Assembly (NCBI GenBank): GCA_002348545.1
Contig: DEBM01000013.1
Location: 94,173-158,172, forward strand
DNA: 64,000 nt
Direction: 5' to 3'
Source of the DNA: Balneolaceae bacterium UBA2956
GTDB taxonomy: Bacteria; Bacteroidota; Rhodothermia; Balneolales; Balneolaceae
Shown in pieces: positions 8,733 to 17,675 of the stretch (within the stretch, counting starts at the first letter, position 1; every line of letters starts with the position of its first letter). The translations under genes were made by a program, and so were the position numbers. The notes under the pieces were generated by a model. That model saw only the letters and a program-made list of their open reading frames with translations. It made no database searches and had not been told where the DNA came from.

Positions 8733-10043
8733 ATGGCTCTAAACGTTTCTTCTGAAATCTCTCATTTAAGTGGGGTTATTGTTCATACACCTGGTCCTGA
8801 GTTGTCCTGGATAGATCCTAGGATTAAACATGAGTTACTTTTCGATGATATTATATTCGAAGAAGATGCCCGAGAAGAGCATTTGGATATGATCCAGGTC
8901 TTTAAAACTATCATGAAGGATTCAAACCAGGTTTTTGAAATACGCACATTATTTAACCAATGCTTTGAACAAAAAGAAGCTAGGGAATACTTCATAGATG
9001 AATTGATTAAAGCTTTTCCCAACCTTCCGTTGAATCTTGTTAGAAAAGAACTAGAAGCCTTAGATCCTTCTGATTTATTAGTCTGGGCTATTGAAGGTTC
9101 TGATAGTTTTGCTAAACATATAGCCTCCTTATCAAGCCTAAAGAGTATTAGTGGAAAGGCTTCGGAAAATAAGTTACGAGCACTAGCCAACATACCCATT
9201 CATCCCGTTCCAAACCTTTTATTTACTCGTGATTTAGCGGCGGTAATTGGGAATCAAATAATCTTATCCCGAGCAGCAACTCCGGCCCGACTAAGGGAGT
9301 CCATTCTCATGGATATGCTTGTGCACTACCATCCCTTGTTTGATCCGGTCCGTAATTCCATAATACAACTACCGGCCGAACAATCCATTGAAGGGGGTGA
9401 TATTTTAGTCGCATCTGAAAAATTAATTCTTATTGGGATAAGCGAACGAAGCTCCTTTGCTGGAATGCTTAAAGCGGCTGAATCTTTAATGACTGGAGGA
9501 GTTGAAACAATATTGGCCATTGACATACCAAAACAACGATCCTCTATGCATCTTGACACCATCTTTACTTTTGCAAGTGAACATGAATGTGTCATTTATC
9601 CACCGGTTTTTCAAAAAAAGGCTAATAATGTAGTGGCATTAAGAAAACAGAATGACCAGGTCGTGGTAGAATCTCGCTATCATTTAAAAGAGGCTTTAGA
9701 AGAATTTACAGGTAAGAAATACACTTTCATTTCCTGTGGCGGAAGTGAAGGGGTACAACAAGAGCGGGAACAATGGACAGATGGAGCGAACGTTTTTGCA
9801 TTAGCTCCTGGGGTAATAATGGGATATGATAGAAATACATACACTTTCAAGGCTTTAGCAGACCATGGTTATACCTATTTGAAAACCCATGAATTTCTAG
9901 AAGAGTATGGTAACAAAAACTATGATTGGTCTAAACATGATAGTACATATAATAAAATTGCTATAGGTTTTGAAGGGCATGAGCTATGTCGAGGCCGAGG
10001 TGGTGCGCGTTGCATGACCTTACCCATAAATAGAAGTCATTAA
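8733..10043 (+). CDS. arcA: Arginine deiminase
   Basis: Hydrolyses L-arginine to citrulline and ammonia. The active-site set of the family can be placed: Asp167 (LLFTRDLA), Glu220 (SIEGGD), His273 and Asp275 (SMHLDTIFTF), and nucleophile Cys427 in RGGARCMTLP. Length 436 is slightly above the usual 400-420. No ornithine carbamoyltransferase, carbamate kinase or arginine-ornithine antiporter gene is in the neighbourhood, so a full ADI fermentation operon is not present here. The next gene, a membrane protease, starts 45 bp later on the same strand. Confidence 0.93.
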   Translation: MALNVSSEISHLSGVIVHTPGPELSWIDPRIKHELLFDDIIFEEDAREEHLDMIQVFKTIMKDSNQVFEIRTLFNQCFEQKEAREYFIDELIKAFPNLPLNLVRKELEALDPSDLLVWAIEGSDSFAKHIASLSSLKSISGKASENKLRALANIPIHPVPNLLFTRDLAAVIGNQIILSRAATPARLRESILMDMLVHYHPLFDPVRNSIIQLPAEQSIEGGDILVASEKLILIGISERSSFAGMLKAAESLMTGGVETILAIDIPKQRSSMHLDTIFTFASEHECVIYPPVFQKKANNVVALRKQNDQVVVESRYHLKEALEEFTGKKYTFISCGGSEGVQQEREQWTDGANVFALAPGVIMGYDRNTYTFKALADHGYTYLKTHEFLEEYGNKNYDWSKHDSTYNKIAIGFEGHELCRGRGGARCMTLPINRSH

Positions 10044-10088
10044 GATATATATGTCCCCAAGATGCTTCAACCAAATGATCTATGACCA

Positions 10089-11339
10089 ATGTCTGAAATT
10101 CCAACCATAGAACACTCAGATAATCCCCTTCCATCAAATCGATATCATGACACAGAAGCCCATAGGGAGAAAATTAAAGTGCCCACAACAAAGGAGCTTT
10201 TAATACACAGTATTCTTTTCATTCTTACTTTTATCTCTGTCAGTATCGTAAGTACTTTACTAGTGGGTAAAGGCCTACAAATTAAAGTAGTAGTAGGAAT
10301 TAGCTTTCCATTTCCTACGAATGAAGACCTTAAAGCTGGGGCTTTATTTGCCTCTCTTCTGCTTAGTTTTCTAACTGTTCATGAATTTGGCCATTACTTT
10401 GCCGCTGTGTACCATCGAGTATGTGTAAGCTTACCTTATTATATACCCTTACCTGTAGGTATCGGAACATTAGGGGCCGTAATAAAAATTCGCCAACGGA
10501 TTCAAGGTACTAAAAGCTTATTTGATATTGGGGCAGCTGGTCCAATAGCCGGATTCATTGTATCTTTAATCATCCTTATTGTCGGTTTTTTTACAATGCC
10601 AGGACCCAATTTTTTAAACGAATTTGGGGATCACCAGATACTCATTGATCACTTTAACGAGTTTGGATATTACCTCCCGTTGCCTTCTTTGTTGGAGGGC
10701 CAAATAGTATTTTTATTTGGAGAAACGCCACTATATAGTTTTATAGCCTCTTTTTTTCCCTCAGCCCCCCCCATGTACGAAATTATGCATTATCCTTTTC
10801 TATTGGCAGGTTGGTTTGGCTTATTTTTCACAGCACTCAATTTAATGCCCTTCGGACAGCTCGATGGTGGGCACATTCTATATGGTTTAGTTGGCCATGA
10901 AAAACATCTGATTATCGCTCGTATATTTTATGGGGGCTTAACTGTACTGGCCGGTATAGAAGCTATCCCTTTTTTCCAAAACTATTTAACTAATTACGGC
11001 TTTAGTTCTATTGGATATGCTTGGGGAATTTGGACTATCATGCTTAGCCTACTCATGAAAAAAGCTTACAAAGATCACCTCTATTGGATGGGGGCCATGA
11101 TTCCACTTTCCCTCTTACTATGTGGCTTTTTTCTGTATGTATGGACTCCCTCATTACCTCAACAAGGTTCTGTTTTATGGGTTTTCTGGTCTTTTTTTAT
11201 TGCATATGTTGTGAAAATTGAGCATCCCCCTGTGCGTTACAAAGAACAATTAAATCCAGGACGCACAATTTTAGGTTGGGTAAGTATGTTTATTTTTATT
11301 CTTTGTATTAGCCATAACCCGTTAACCTTAATCAGCTAA
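10089..11339 (+). CDS. Site-2 protease family membrane zinc metalloprotease (M50)
   Basis: Intramembrane zinc protease. The zinc motif HEFGHY (His98, Glu99, His102) lies in the second hydrophobic segment and the third ligand motif LDGGH (Asp259) lies in a later one, the standard S2P layout. Around seven to eight hydrophobic segments are visible in 416 residues. No PDZ domain is present, so it resembles the short bacterial and plant EGY-like S2P proteases rather than RseP. Its substrate cannot be told from context. Confidence 0.88.
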   Translation: MSEIPTIEHSDNPLPSNRYHDTEAHREKIKVPTTKELLIHSILFILTFISVSIVSTLLVGKGLQIKVVVGISFPFPTNEDLKAGALFASLLLSFLTVHEFGHYFAAVYHRVCVSLPYYIPLPVGIGTLGAVIKIRQRIQGTKSLFDIGAAGPIAGFIVSLIILIVGFFTMPGPNFLNEFGDHQILIDHFNEFGYYLPLPSLLEGQIVFLFGETPLYSFIASFFPSAPPMYEIMHYPFLLAGWFGLFFTALNLMPFGQLDGGHILYGLVGHEKHLIIARIFYGGLTVLAGIEAIPFFQNYLTNYGFSSIGYAWGIWTIMLSLLMKKAYKDHLYWMGAMIPLSLLLCGFFLYVWTPSLPQQGSVLWVFWSFFIAYVVKIEHPPVRYKEQLNPGRTILGWVSMFIFILCISHNPLTLIS

Positions 11340-11580
11340 AGTGCATTTTGATTAGGTGCTTTATCAGACTAGTATTTGAAACTTAAATGGGCCATATCAT
11401 GCTCTTTTTGAGCAAGCATGAACCCATAATACCATGGTGCATGTTTATTTTAACAACTCTTTTCAGAAAAAGAATTCAGTAAAAATGTACTAATAAGTAA
11501 TTTAAGACCTATAATATTCATTGAAGCTTCTTATTATAATGATGCTGAATACATGTAAACTGTAACCCTTAGTTCTCTTT

Positions 11581-12039
11581 ATGAATATACCAAAAAGACT
11601 TATTTCGATTTTAAACATATGCGTACTTAGTCTCGGTTTTATATTTTGCTCATCTAGTAGTGAACGGCAAGACTCTGATGCACCTAGTAATATCGATATC
11701 GCCTCTCAAATTGATGAGCTATTAGCTGAAGATAAATACACTGACGCCTTAGAATTGTTAGAAAGGATGCCAGACAGCCCCAAAATTCGAACTTTGAAAG
11801 AAATGACACATTTGAACTATGGTTTATTCCTAGAATACAGAGATGCAGACATTACAAATATGAGAGATAAAATGAATAATGCGCTGCGTGAATACTTAAA
11901 AGTTCTTCAAATTAATCCCGATAATGAAAAAGCCGTTTCTGAGATAGAACAAATATTAGGCATATATGCCACTTTTGGAGACCGTACTCCAGCGGATGAT
12001 GTTGTCGCCGATCTTAAAAAATTTGGTTTTAAACTGTAA
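11581..12039 (+). CDS. Probable lipoprotein with TPR-like helices
   Basis: A 152-residue secreted protein. A basic, hydrophobic N-terminus ends in LGFIFC-SSSS, a plausible though imperfect lipobox with Cys23. The rest (IDELLAEDKYTDALELLERMPD, and a later NALREYLKVLQINPDNEKA) looks like tetratricopeptide helices. It sits 23 bp upstream of smpB on the same strand, so the two may be co-transcribed. No specific function is recognised. Confidence 0.7.
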   Translation: MNIPKRLISILNICVLSLGFIFCSSSSERQDSDAPSNIDIASQIDELLAEDKYTDALELLERMPDSPKIRTLKEMTHLNYGLFLEYRDADITNMRDKMNNALREYLKVLQINPDNEKAVSEIEQILGIYATFGDRTPADDVVADLKKFGFKL

Positions 12040-12062
12040 AATCTGCTAAAACTAGCATCACT

Positions 12063-12539
12063 TTGAGTGAGAAAAAGAATAATACCCCAACTATAAGTAA
12101 TCGAAAAGCTTACCATGAATATACTATCATGGAAACTTTTGAAGCCGGAATTTCACTTCAAGGGACCGAAGTTAAATCACTCCGTGCTGGAAAAGCAAAT
12201 TTCGCCGATGCTTTCGTATTTGTAAGGGAACAAGAGGTTTGGCTGAAAGAATTACATATTTCATCTTATGATCATGGCTCTTACATGAATCATGAGCCTA
12301 AAAGAGATCGTAAGCTCCTTCTACACAAAAAAGAAATACGAGCTCTTGATAAAGGGGTACAAAAAAAAGGACACACCATTGTTCCTTTGAAACTATATTT
12401 TGTCCGAGGCAAAGCAAAACTACAAATTAGCTTGGCAAAGGGTAAAAAGCTATACGATAAACGTGATAGCATAAAGGAAAAAGATGTTAAACGTCAAATG
12501 AAACGAAATCTCAAAGAAGGAGTTCACTTCAAAGCTTGA
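12063..12539 (+). CDS. smpB: SsrA-binding protein SmpB
   Basis: Binds tmRNA and brings it to stalled ribosomes for trans-translation. The protein shows the family segments NRKAYHEYTIMETFEAGISLQGTE (start), YDHGSYMNHEPKRDRKLLLHKKEI and the C-terminal GKKLYDKRDSIKEKD tail. Length 158 is normal. The start is a TTG codon at 12063; no in-frame ATG exists before the conserved core. The ssrA gene itself is not in this window. Confidence 0.95.
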   Translation: MSEKKNNTPTISNRKAYHEYTIMETFEAGISLQGTEVKSLRAGKANFADAFVFVREQEVWLKELHISSYDHGSYMNHEPKRDRKLLLHKKEIRALDKGVQKKGHTIVPLKLYFVRGKAKLQISLAKGKKLYDKRDSIKEKDVKRQMKRNLKEGVHFKA

Positions 12540-12601
12540 AAAAATTCATTACCTGTATAGTATAAATTAAATATACTAAGACAGGTTCCTAATAAAAGAA
12601 A

Positions 12602-12629
12602 GAGCCCTCGTCCTTTCGGACGAGGGCTC
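12602..12629 (-). terminator. Rho-independent terminator of rnpB (possibly bidirectional)
   Basis: A perfect 12-bp GC-rich stem (12602-12613 with 12618-12629) closes a TTTC loop. On the minus strand it is followed by TTTCTTTTATT, fitting termination of rnpB. On the plus strand it lies 63 bp after smpB and is followed by a shorter TTTT, so it may stop both convergent transcripts. Confidence 0.88.
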
Positions 12630-12640
12630 CATATTTTGCT

Positions 12641-12999
12641 GAATACATCTATAAGCCGGATTCTGTATTTCAAATTAGCAAGTTAACATTTGAAACGACA
12701 ATCATTTATCTAATGCGTTCCACCCGGCAACGTCATGACAAGTAACACATATTGCCTGCATGAACTTGCACCCCGTGAGGTTTACCAAGCCCTCTGTCTC
12801 ACGACAAGAGGCGGTGAGCTCTTACCCCACCTTTTCACCCTTACTTCCGAAAAAGCGGTTTATTTTCTGCTGCACTATCTGTATTTGCCGAAGCAAACCC
12901 TCAACTACGCCTAAAGGATCGCTGAGCACGGTACTTGTAGGTGTCCGGACTTTCCTCCCTGAGTGCCGAAGCGACTCAAGGCGATTGCCCGATGCATTC
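12641..12999 (-). ncRNA. rnpB: RNase P RNA (bacterial type A-like)
   Basis: Catalytic RNA that matures the 5' ends of tRNAs. On the minus strand the 5' part holds GAGGAAAGTCCGGAC and the 3' part ACAGAATCCGGCTTAT, the two universal halves of the P4 core. The ends pair as helix P1: GAATGCATC (12991-12999) with GATGTATTC (12641-12649), one G-U pair. This gives a 359-nt RNA followed by a strong terminator. The short reading frames across this stretch are not genes. Confidence 0.95.
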
Positions 13000-13027
13000 A
13001 ATTAAATATACAAGTATTTAAAGTGAA

Positions 13028-13762
13028 TCAGAAACTTAGCTGGTCTTTGGCTTTATCAAAGAAAGCTTTATCAACTACAATGCGTCCGCTATTTTCATCA
13101 AAAATAATTTTATTCTTCCGGCGAACTTCAACCTGTGTTTGTGGTGGTAGACGCATTCCAAAAGCCGCTCCTCTATCCATTGCAACTACAGCGATACCAT
13201 TATTTAGCCCATCTCGTAATCGATTGTAATTACGAAGATATCGTGGTTCAATATTTTTGAATACTTCTTCTCTCGCAATAATTAGCTGATCTTCTTCTTC
13301 CTGGGTACTACTCATGACCGAATCTAAATTAGCTTTCATTTTGTCAAGATCACCACGGACATCATCTAATTTCTCATCAATAATCATTTTTTCCGGAACG
13401 ACTAACTCTTTACGCTTTTGGGCTTCTTCAATTCGAAGATGCGCTTTTTCAACAACTTGCTTTTGGACCTCAATTTCTTTGGTGAGAGCATCGTATTCCC
13501 GATTATTTCTAACGGTAAGTTGCTGTTCTTCATACTTTTTTGCTTTTTCTGTAGAACTAGTTATATCCAATTCAAGCTGATTCAATTCAACGGTTAAATC
13601 TTTATCTTCTTGCTCTAGCTTAGCTTGTTTAGCCTCTAAACGAGCAATGTCAGTTTCGATATCCAAAATATCCTCTGGAAGGTCACCTCTTAGCTGTTTA
13701 AGTTCATCAATTCTACTATCGATATACTGGAGATTAGCGAGTTGCTGCAGTACTTCTTTCAT
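13028..13762 (-). CDS. Coiled-coil protein of the C4 zinc-ribbon (CdsZ-like) family lacking all cysteines
   Basis: About 170 residues of heptad-rich coiled coil (ELKQLRGDLPEDILDIE onward, VRNNREYDALTKEI) are followed by a C-terminal segment, GAAFGMRLPPQTQVEVRR and IIFDENSGRIVVD, that aligns with the zinc-ribbon domain of the family. In usual members this part contains CxxC pairs (CGGC...CxxCGR). Here the whole 244-residue protein has no cysteine. It overlaps the NIF3 gene upstream by 4 bp, a conserved pairing in related bacteria. The family role is poorly defined. Confidence 0.8.
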   Translation of the reverse strand: MKEVLQQLANLQYIDSRIDELKQLRGDLPEDILDIETDIARLEAKQAKLEQEDKDLTVELNQLELDITSSTEKAKKYEEQQLTVRNNREYDALTKEIEVQKQVVEKAHLRIEEAQKRKELVVPEKMIIDEKLDDVRGDLDKMKANLDSVMSSTQEEEDQLIIAREEVFKNIEPRYLRNYNRLRDGLNNGIAVVAMDRGAAFGMRLPPQTQVEVRRKNKIIFDENSGRIVVDKAFFDKAKDQLSF

Positions 13763-14832
13763 GTATGTTTTTCAGGTATTTGATGGGTTTTTAATTCTTG
13801 GTCGGACAAATATACGTTCATGGGATTGGTTATGCGCTGAGTAATAAGCACATCAATCTGCTCAAATGCTTCACTGAGTTCATTTTTTAAAGCCTCTACC
13901 ATTGGATACTCACTTTCATAATGACCCACATCCAATAGCATAAAATTCTCTTTTTCCAGAAAATAATCATGATATTTAATGTCGGAAGTAACAAATGCTT
14001 GTACTCCTGCTGCTATGGCTTCTTTTTTCAGTATACTCCCTGAGCCTCCGCACACTGCAACCTTTTTTATGCGATCTACAGAACCAGAGTATCTTATCGC
14101 CTTCAATTGAAGCGCTTTCGATACCAGGTGTAGAAATTCATTCATCCCAACTCCCTTTTCTGGATACTGACCTATGACTCCATAGCCATAATTTTTTGAG
14201 GGAGATGCTAACTGGGTTACTTGAAATTTTCCTTCCTTTAATAATCCTTCTTTTTTTAGCCCAGATTTTAATTCTTTTAATAGATGCTGATCAATAGTAG
14301 CCTCAAAACATATGACCCCATCTGATCTGTTTTCAACATTGAAAAAATGTGCATTCTCTGCAGAATAATAATTCAATAATTTAAGTACTGATTTTGGTTC
14401 CTCATGCGTAGTAACCAACCTTATTTTTCTTGAAATATGCTCACTCGCCTTTAAAAAACGAAGCCCATCTAATCCAAGAGTATTTGCCAATGCAAATGAA
14501 ACCCCATCTAGTGCCGCATCTAAATTAGTATGAGCTACTAATAAGGCCAAATCATTTTTAATAAGTGAGTAGATAATTCTGCCTTGAGATTGAGTTGGAT
14601 TTATGCGTCCAATTTTAGTGAAAATGAGAGGATGGTGCGCAACGATAAGATTACATCCCTTTTGAATTGCCTCTTCAACAATTTCTTCGGTTACATCTAA
14701 GCACGTGAGTATGTTAGTAACCGGCATATCTGGATTTCCAACCAGCAAACCAACATTATCATAGTCCATTTTGACACTTGGTGGAGCCCACTGATTCAAA
14801 AAGGTAGATATTTGTCGAATATGTAGACTCAC
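13759..14832 (-). CDS. NIF3/YbgI-like dinuclear metal-centre protein
   Basis: Member of the NIF3 family, toroidal hexamers with two metal ions. Metal-binding motifs are AHHPLIF near residue 65, AHTNLDAA near residue 100, and the C-terminal SDIKYHDYF and DVGHYESE. Length 357 fits the long form, with an inserted domain of about 150 residues in the middle (the PII-like insert). Some members act as GTP cyclohydrolase-like enzymes, but the cellular role is unsettled. Its last codons overlap the next gene by 4 bp, implying translational coupling. Confidence 0.9.
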   Translation of the reverse strand: MSLHIRQISTFLNQWAPPSVKMDYDNVGLLVGNPDMPVTNILTCLDVTEEIVEEAIQKGCNLIVAHHPLIFTKIGRINPTQSQGRIIYSLIKNDLALLVAHTNLDAALDGVSFALANTLGLDGLRFLKASEHISRKIRLVTTHEEPKSVLKLLNYYSAENAHFFNVENRSDGVICFEATIDQHLLKELKSGLKKEGLLKEGKFQVTQLASPSKNYGYGVIGQYPEKGVGMNEFLHLVSKALQLKAIRYSGSVDRIKKVAVCGGSGSILKKEAIAAGVQAFVTSDIKYHDYFLEKENFMLLDVGHYESEYPMVEALKNELSEAFEQIDVLITQRITNPMNVYLSDQELKTHQIPEKHT

Positions 14833-15031
14833 TTACTTCCCTAATCTATGAGAGTGAGAAATCGGAGAGTAACTCATACAACAAGTGCTTGAGTACGTTA
14901 AGCACGAGCAGAAAGGTATATACATCTTAAATTTCAGTACCAAAAATTGGTTAACTTCAATTAATAATTAAACTAAAAAATAAGGCTAATAACACTAAGT
15001 TAAAAGTAATAACATTTATTTATCCTACTCT

Positions 15032-15715
15032 ATGCCTGTATTAAAAGAACAACTAGCCATATTAGAAGAATCTATTACGCATCAATGTCTTGAGATTGGC
15101 AGAAAAAGAGAAGAAATAACTTTGATAGCAGTAAGTAAGACCAAGCCACTGCAAATGATCCGAGAGGCCTATGAGGCTGGTCAGCGCCATTTTGGCGAAA
15201 ATAGAATGCAAGAACTGCAAGAAAAAGCTGAATCCTTGGACTACGATGATCTGCAATGGCATATGATTGGGACCCTTCAAACAAATAAAATAAAGTTTAT
15301 TGCAGCTCATGTCCATTGGATTCATTCGGTGTTTAAAGCAAAACAATTAAATGAGATTAATAAACGAGCCGCCCAACATAGCCGGATTATTAATGTGCTC
15401 ATTCAGGTGAATATTAGTGATGAGCCGCAAAAAGGTGGTTGTAAAGCTAGTGAAATAGATGAATTGCTTATTCATGCGCGTACCCTTGACCACGTTCATG
15501 CTCGTGGTCTCATGGGTATGGCTAAGTTTACCGATGACAAGGCGTATATTTCAAACACCTTTCAGTTACTCCAAGATCTCCAGCAGCGCCACCTCAACAG
15601 TCATCCAAATCTGACCGAACTCTCAATGGGTATGAGTAATGACTATGCTATAGCCTTAAATAGAGGAAGTACCATGCTACGAATTGGAAGCTCTATTTTT
15701 GGAAGGAGAACCTAG
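15032..15715 (+). CDS. YggS/PLPBP family pyridoxal 5'-phosphate-binding protein
   Basis: Cytosolic PLP homeostasis protein with an alanine-racemase-like barrel. Visible family motifs are LIAVSKTKP, with the Schiff-base lysine in the VSKTKP stretch, FGENRMQEL, WHMIGTLQTNK, QVNISDEPQKGG and LSMGMSNDY...GSTMLRIGSSIFG. Length 227 is standard. It heads a plus-strand run with the small membrane protein, the DivIVA-domain protein and purine nucleoside phosphorylase; YggS next to a DivIVA-family gene also occurs in Gram-positive division clusters. Confidence 0.93.
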   Translation: MPVLKEQLAILEESITHQCLEIGRKREEITLIAVSKTKPLQMIREAYEAGQRHFGENRMQELQEKAESLDYDDLQWHMIGTLQTNKIKFIAAHVHWIHSVFKAKQLNEINKRAAQHSRIINVLIQVNISDEPQKGGCKASEIDELLIHARTLDHVHARGLMGMAKFTDDKAYISNTFQLLQDLQQRHLNSHPNLTELSMGMSNDYAIALNRGSTMLRIGSSIFGRRT

Positions 15716-15800
15716 AATAATTAAGAACTGACTTTCAACCTTTTCTTTCTTTTTTCGTATTGTGTTAGGTACTTTAAATCTTTAACTAATCTATATAATT

Positions 15801-16028
15801 ATGTTATTTGGTTTGCCTTGGTTTGCCATCATTGCTATTGTAGCTATCGGTGGCGCTATGATTTTTTCATATAAAGAAAAAGAATTAGCGCTTGAAGAAA
15901 AGAGTCTTTTTAATGTGCGAGAGGCGGATGAGCTACGTGGAAATATCGAACGCTTACAACGGCGTATAGAATATTTAGAAAATAAAGTCACCAAAAGATC
16001 TTCTAATGAACCTCAAGATGATGACTAG
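15801..16028 (+). CDS. Small single-span membrane protein with PspB-like layout
   Basis: A 75-residue protein with one N-terminal membrane helix (LPWFAIIAIVAIGGAMIF), followed by a charged amphipathic helix with heptads (ADELRGNIERLQRRIEYLENK) and an acidic tail. The layout resembles phage-shock protein B, but sequence identity is low and no other psp gene is nearby. It lies between yggS and the DivIVA gene. It is reported as a real gene from its coding character and position; function is unknown. Confidence 0.6.
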   Translation: MLFGLPWFAIIAIVAIGGAMIFSYKEKELALEEKSLFNVREADELRGNIERLQRRIEYLENKVTKRSSNEPQDDD

Positions 16029-16057
16029 TTTCTAAAAACAACGAAAGAATAAGTACT

Positions 16058-16774
16058 ATGAAATTAACACCACTCGAAATTAAACAGCACCAATTCGATA
16101 AATCACTTCGAGGTTTTGATATAGGAGAAGTTGAAACATTTTTAGCCTTAGTAGCCAATGAAGTTGAACAGCTTCATAAAAAAAACGGTGAGTTAGAAGA
16201 GCAAATACAAGGTTTAAATAAAAGAATTACCCATTACGAAAAAGTAGAGCAGGCGATGCACGAAACCTTGCAAACAACAAAAGAATCCGTCACCCAAAAA
16301 ATGGAGCAGGCTAGAAATGAGGCTAAAACCGCAACAGACAGGGCCTATATGGAGGCCGAACGAATAACTCAAGAAGCACGACAACAGCGCTCTTCAATAC
16401 GACAAGAGATGATTCGATTACTCGAACGCCGCGATGAGATGATTCAAAGCTTTAAACATTTTTTAGAAAATAATACAAATATGGTTGAAAAATTTGCAGC
16501 TAATAAATTTCATATTTTTGATCCAATCGAAGAACCGAATTCATCTGTGTCTACTTCAAATAAAGCAGGCCAAGATAAAGAAGATTCCCCCTCTGAATCA
16601 GATAAGAATATCAAAGAAAACAACCTGAGAGATGATACCGAAACTTCTGATGCATTTAATAGCAGCCAGAAAAAAGAATCTAAATCTAATTCTTCAAAAA
16701 AAATGAAAGACTCAACGAGCTCAATTCTAGATGACGATGATTTCATGAATACCTTCCTTGACGAATTAGACTAA
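16058..16774 (+). CDS. DivIVA-domain coiled-coil protein
   Basis: The N-terminus, MKLTPLEIKQHQFDKSLRGFD followed by EVETFLALVANEV, is the DivIVA/GpsB lipid-binding and dimerisation domain. A long coiled coil runs to about residue 145, then a low-complexity acidic and Ser/Lys-rich linker, and a short acidic end motif (DDDDFMNTFLDELD) that could be a partner-binding peptide. DivIVA proteins mark negatively curved membrane at poles and septa. Its place after yggS and the small membrane gene recalls Gram-positive division clusters. Its role here is inferred. Confidence 0.82.
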   Translation: MKLTPLEIKQHQFDKSLRGFDIGEVETFLALVANEVEQLHKKNGELEEQIQGLNKRITHYEKVEQAMHETLQTTKESVTQKMEQARNEAKTATDRAYMEAERITQEARQQRSSIRQEMIRLLERRDEMIQSFKHFLENNTNMVEKFAANKFHIFDPIEEPNSSVSTSNKAGQDKEDSPSESDKNIKENNLRDDTETSDAFNSSQKKESKSNSSKKMKDSTSSILDDDDFMNTFLDELD

Positions 16775-16786
16775 TCCATATTCCAT

Positions 16787-17623
16787 ATGTCAATTAATAC
16801 AATAGAACAAGCCAGAAATCAGCGAGTTGAGGCCATTTCATTCATTAAAGAACGCCTACCCATTAACCCAGAATATTTACTTATACTAGGAACCGGCCTG
16901 GGAAAATTAGCGGAAGAAATGACCTTGGAATTAGAATTGCCTTACAAAGATATACCGCACTTCCCTGTTTCCACTGTAGAAAGTCATACCGGAAAATTAT
17001 TAATTGGGTATCTAGGTGGTAAACCTGTAATGGCAATGCAGGGGCGGTTTCATTATTATGAGGGCTATTCAATGAACCAAATTGTCTTCCCGATCCGAGT
17101 AGCCAAAAAGTTAGGGATACAAACGTTATTAGTAAGCAATGCGTGCGGCGGATTAAATCCCAAGTTTAAGCGTGGCGATATCATGCTCATTAATGACCAT
17201 ATTAATTTCTTAGGAGATAACCCCTTAATTGGTGTCAATGATCCTGATTTAGGCCCTCGATTTCCAGATATGTCCCAACCTTATACAAAGCATTTATTGG
17301 CCACTGCTAATCAAATTGCCATCGATGCGGAAATAGAAATACATCAAGGAGTATATTTAGCCGTATCTGGGCCAATGCTCGAAACCAAAGCTGAATACCG
17401 ATATATGCGACAATTAGGCGCTGATGTGGTGGGTATGTCAACCGTCCCAGAAGTCATTGCAGCAGTACACATGGATATGGAAGTGCTCGGGATTTCAGTC
17501 ATCACCGATGAATGTTTCCCCGATTCTCTTGAACCCGTGAGCCTAGATGATGTATTAAATGCAGCCAAGATGGCAAAGCCGCAATTAACACGTATAGTAG
17601 TGGGTCTGCTCGAACGGCTCTAG
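16787..17623 (+). CDS. punA: Purine nucleoside phosphorylase, trimeric class (PNP-I)
   Basis: Phosphorolysis of inosine and guanosine to free base and ribose 1-phosphate. Motifs typical of the low-molecular-mass trimeric class are visible: LILGTGLGKLAEE, FPVSTVESHTG, MQGRFHYYEGYSM, SNACGGLNPKFKRGDIMLI and the purine-binding GPMLETKAEYR...GADVVGMSTVPE. Length 278 fits. It starts 12 bp after the DivIVA gene on the same strand, so the two are probably co-transcribed. Confidence 0.93.
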   Translation: MSINTIEQARNQRVEAISFIKERLPINPEYLLILGTGLGKLAEEMTLELELPYKDIPHFPVSTVESHTGKLLIGYLGGKPVMAMQGRFHYYEGYSMNQIVFPIRVAKKLGIQTLLVSNACGGLNPKFKRGDIMLINDHINFLGDNPLIGVNDPDLGPRFPDMSQPYTKHLLATANQIAIDAEIEIHQGVYLAVSGPMLETKAEYRYMRQLGADVVGMSTVPEVIAAVHMDMEVLGISVITDECFPDSLEPVSLDDVLNAAKMAKPQLTRIVVGLLERL

Positions 17624-17675
17624 TTTTTTGAGATTGATTTACTTATAGAATCTTTTTTTCTGCTAACACACTTAT

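Noticed and set aside
12760..13229. Two plus-strand reading frames of 81 and 88 codons
   Set aside because: They lie across the RNase P RNA gene and the reverse strand of the coiled-coil gene, and have no family resemblance.
14938..14955. Palindrome ACCAAAAATTGGT upstream of yggS
   Set aside because: Short and AT-rich; one copy only, so no regulator site can be claimed.
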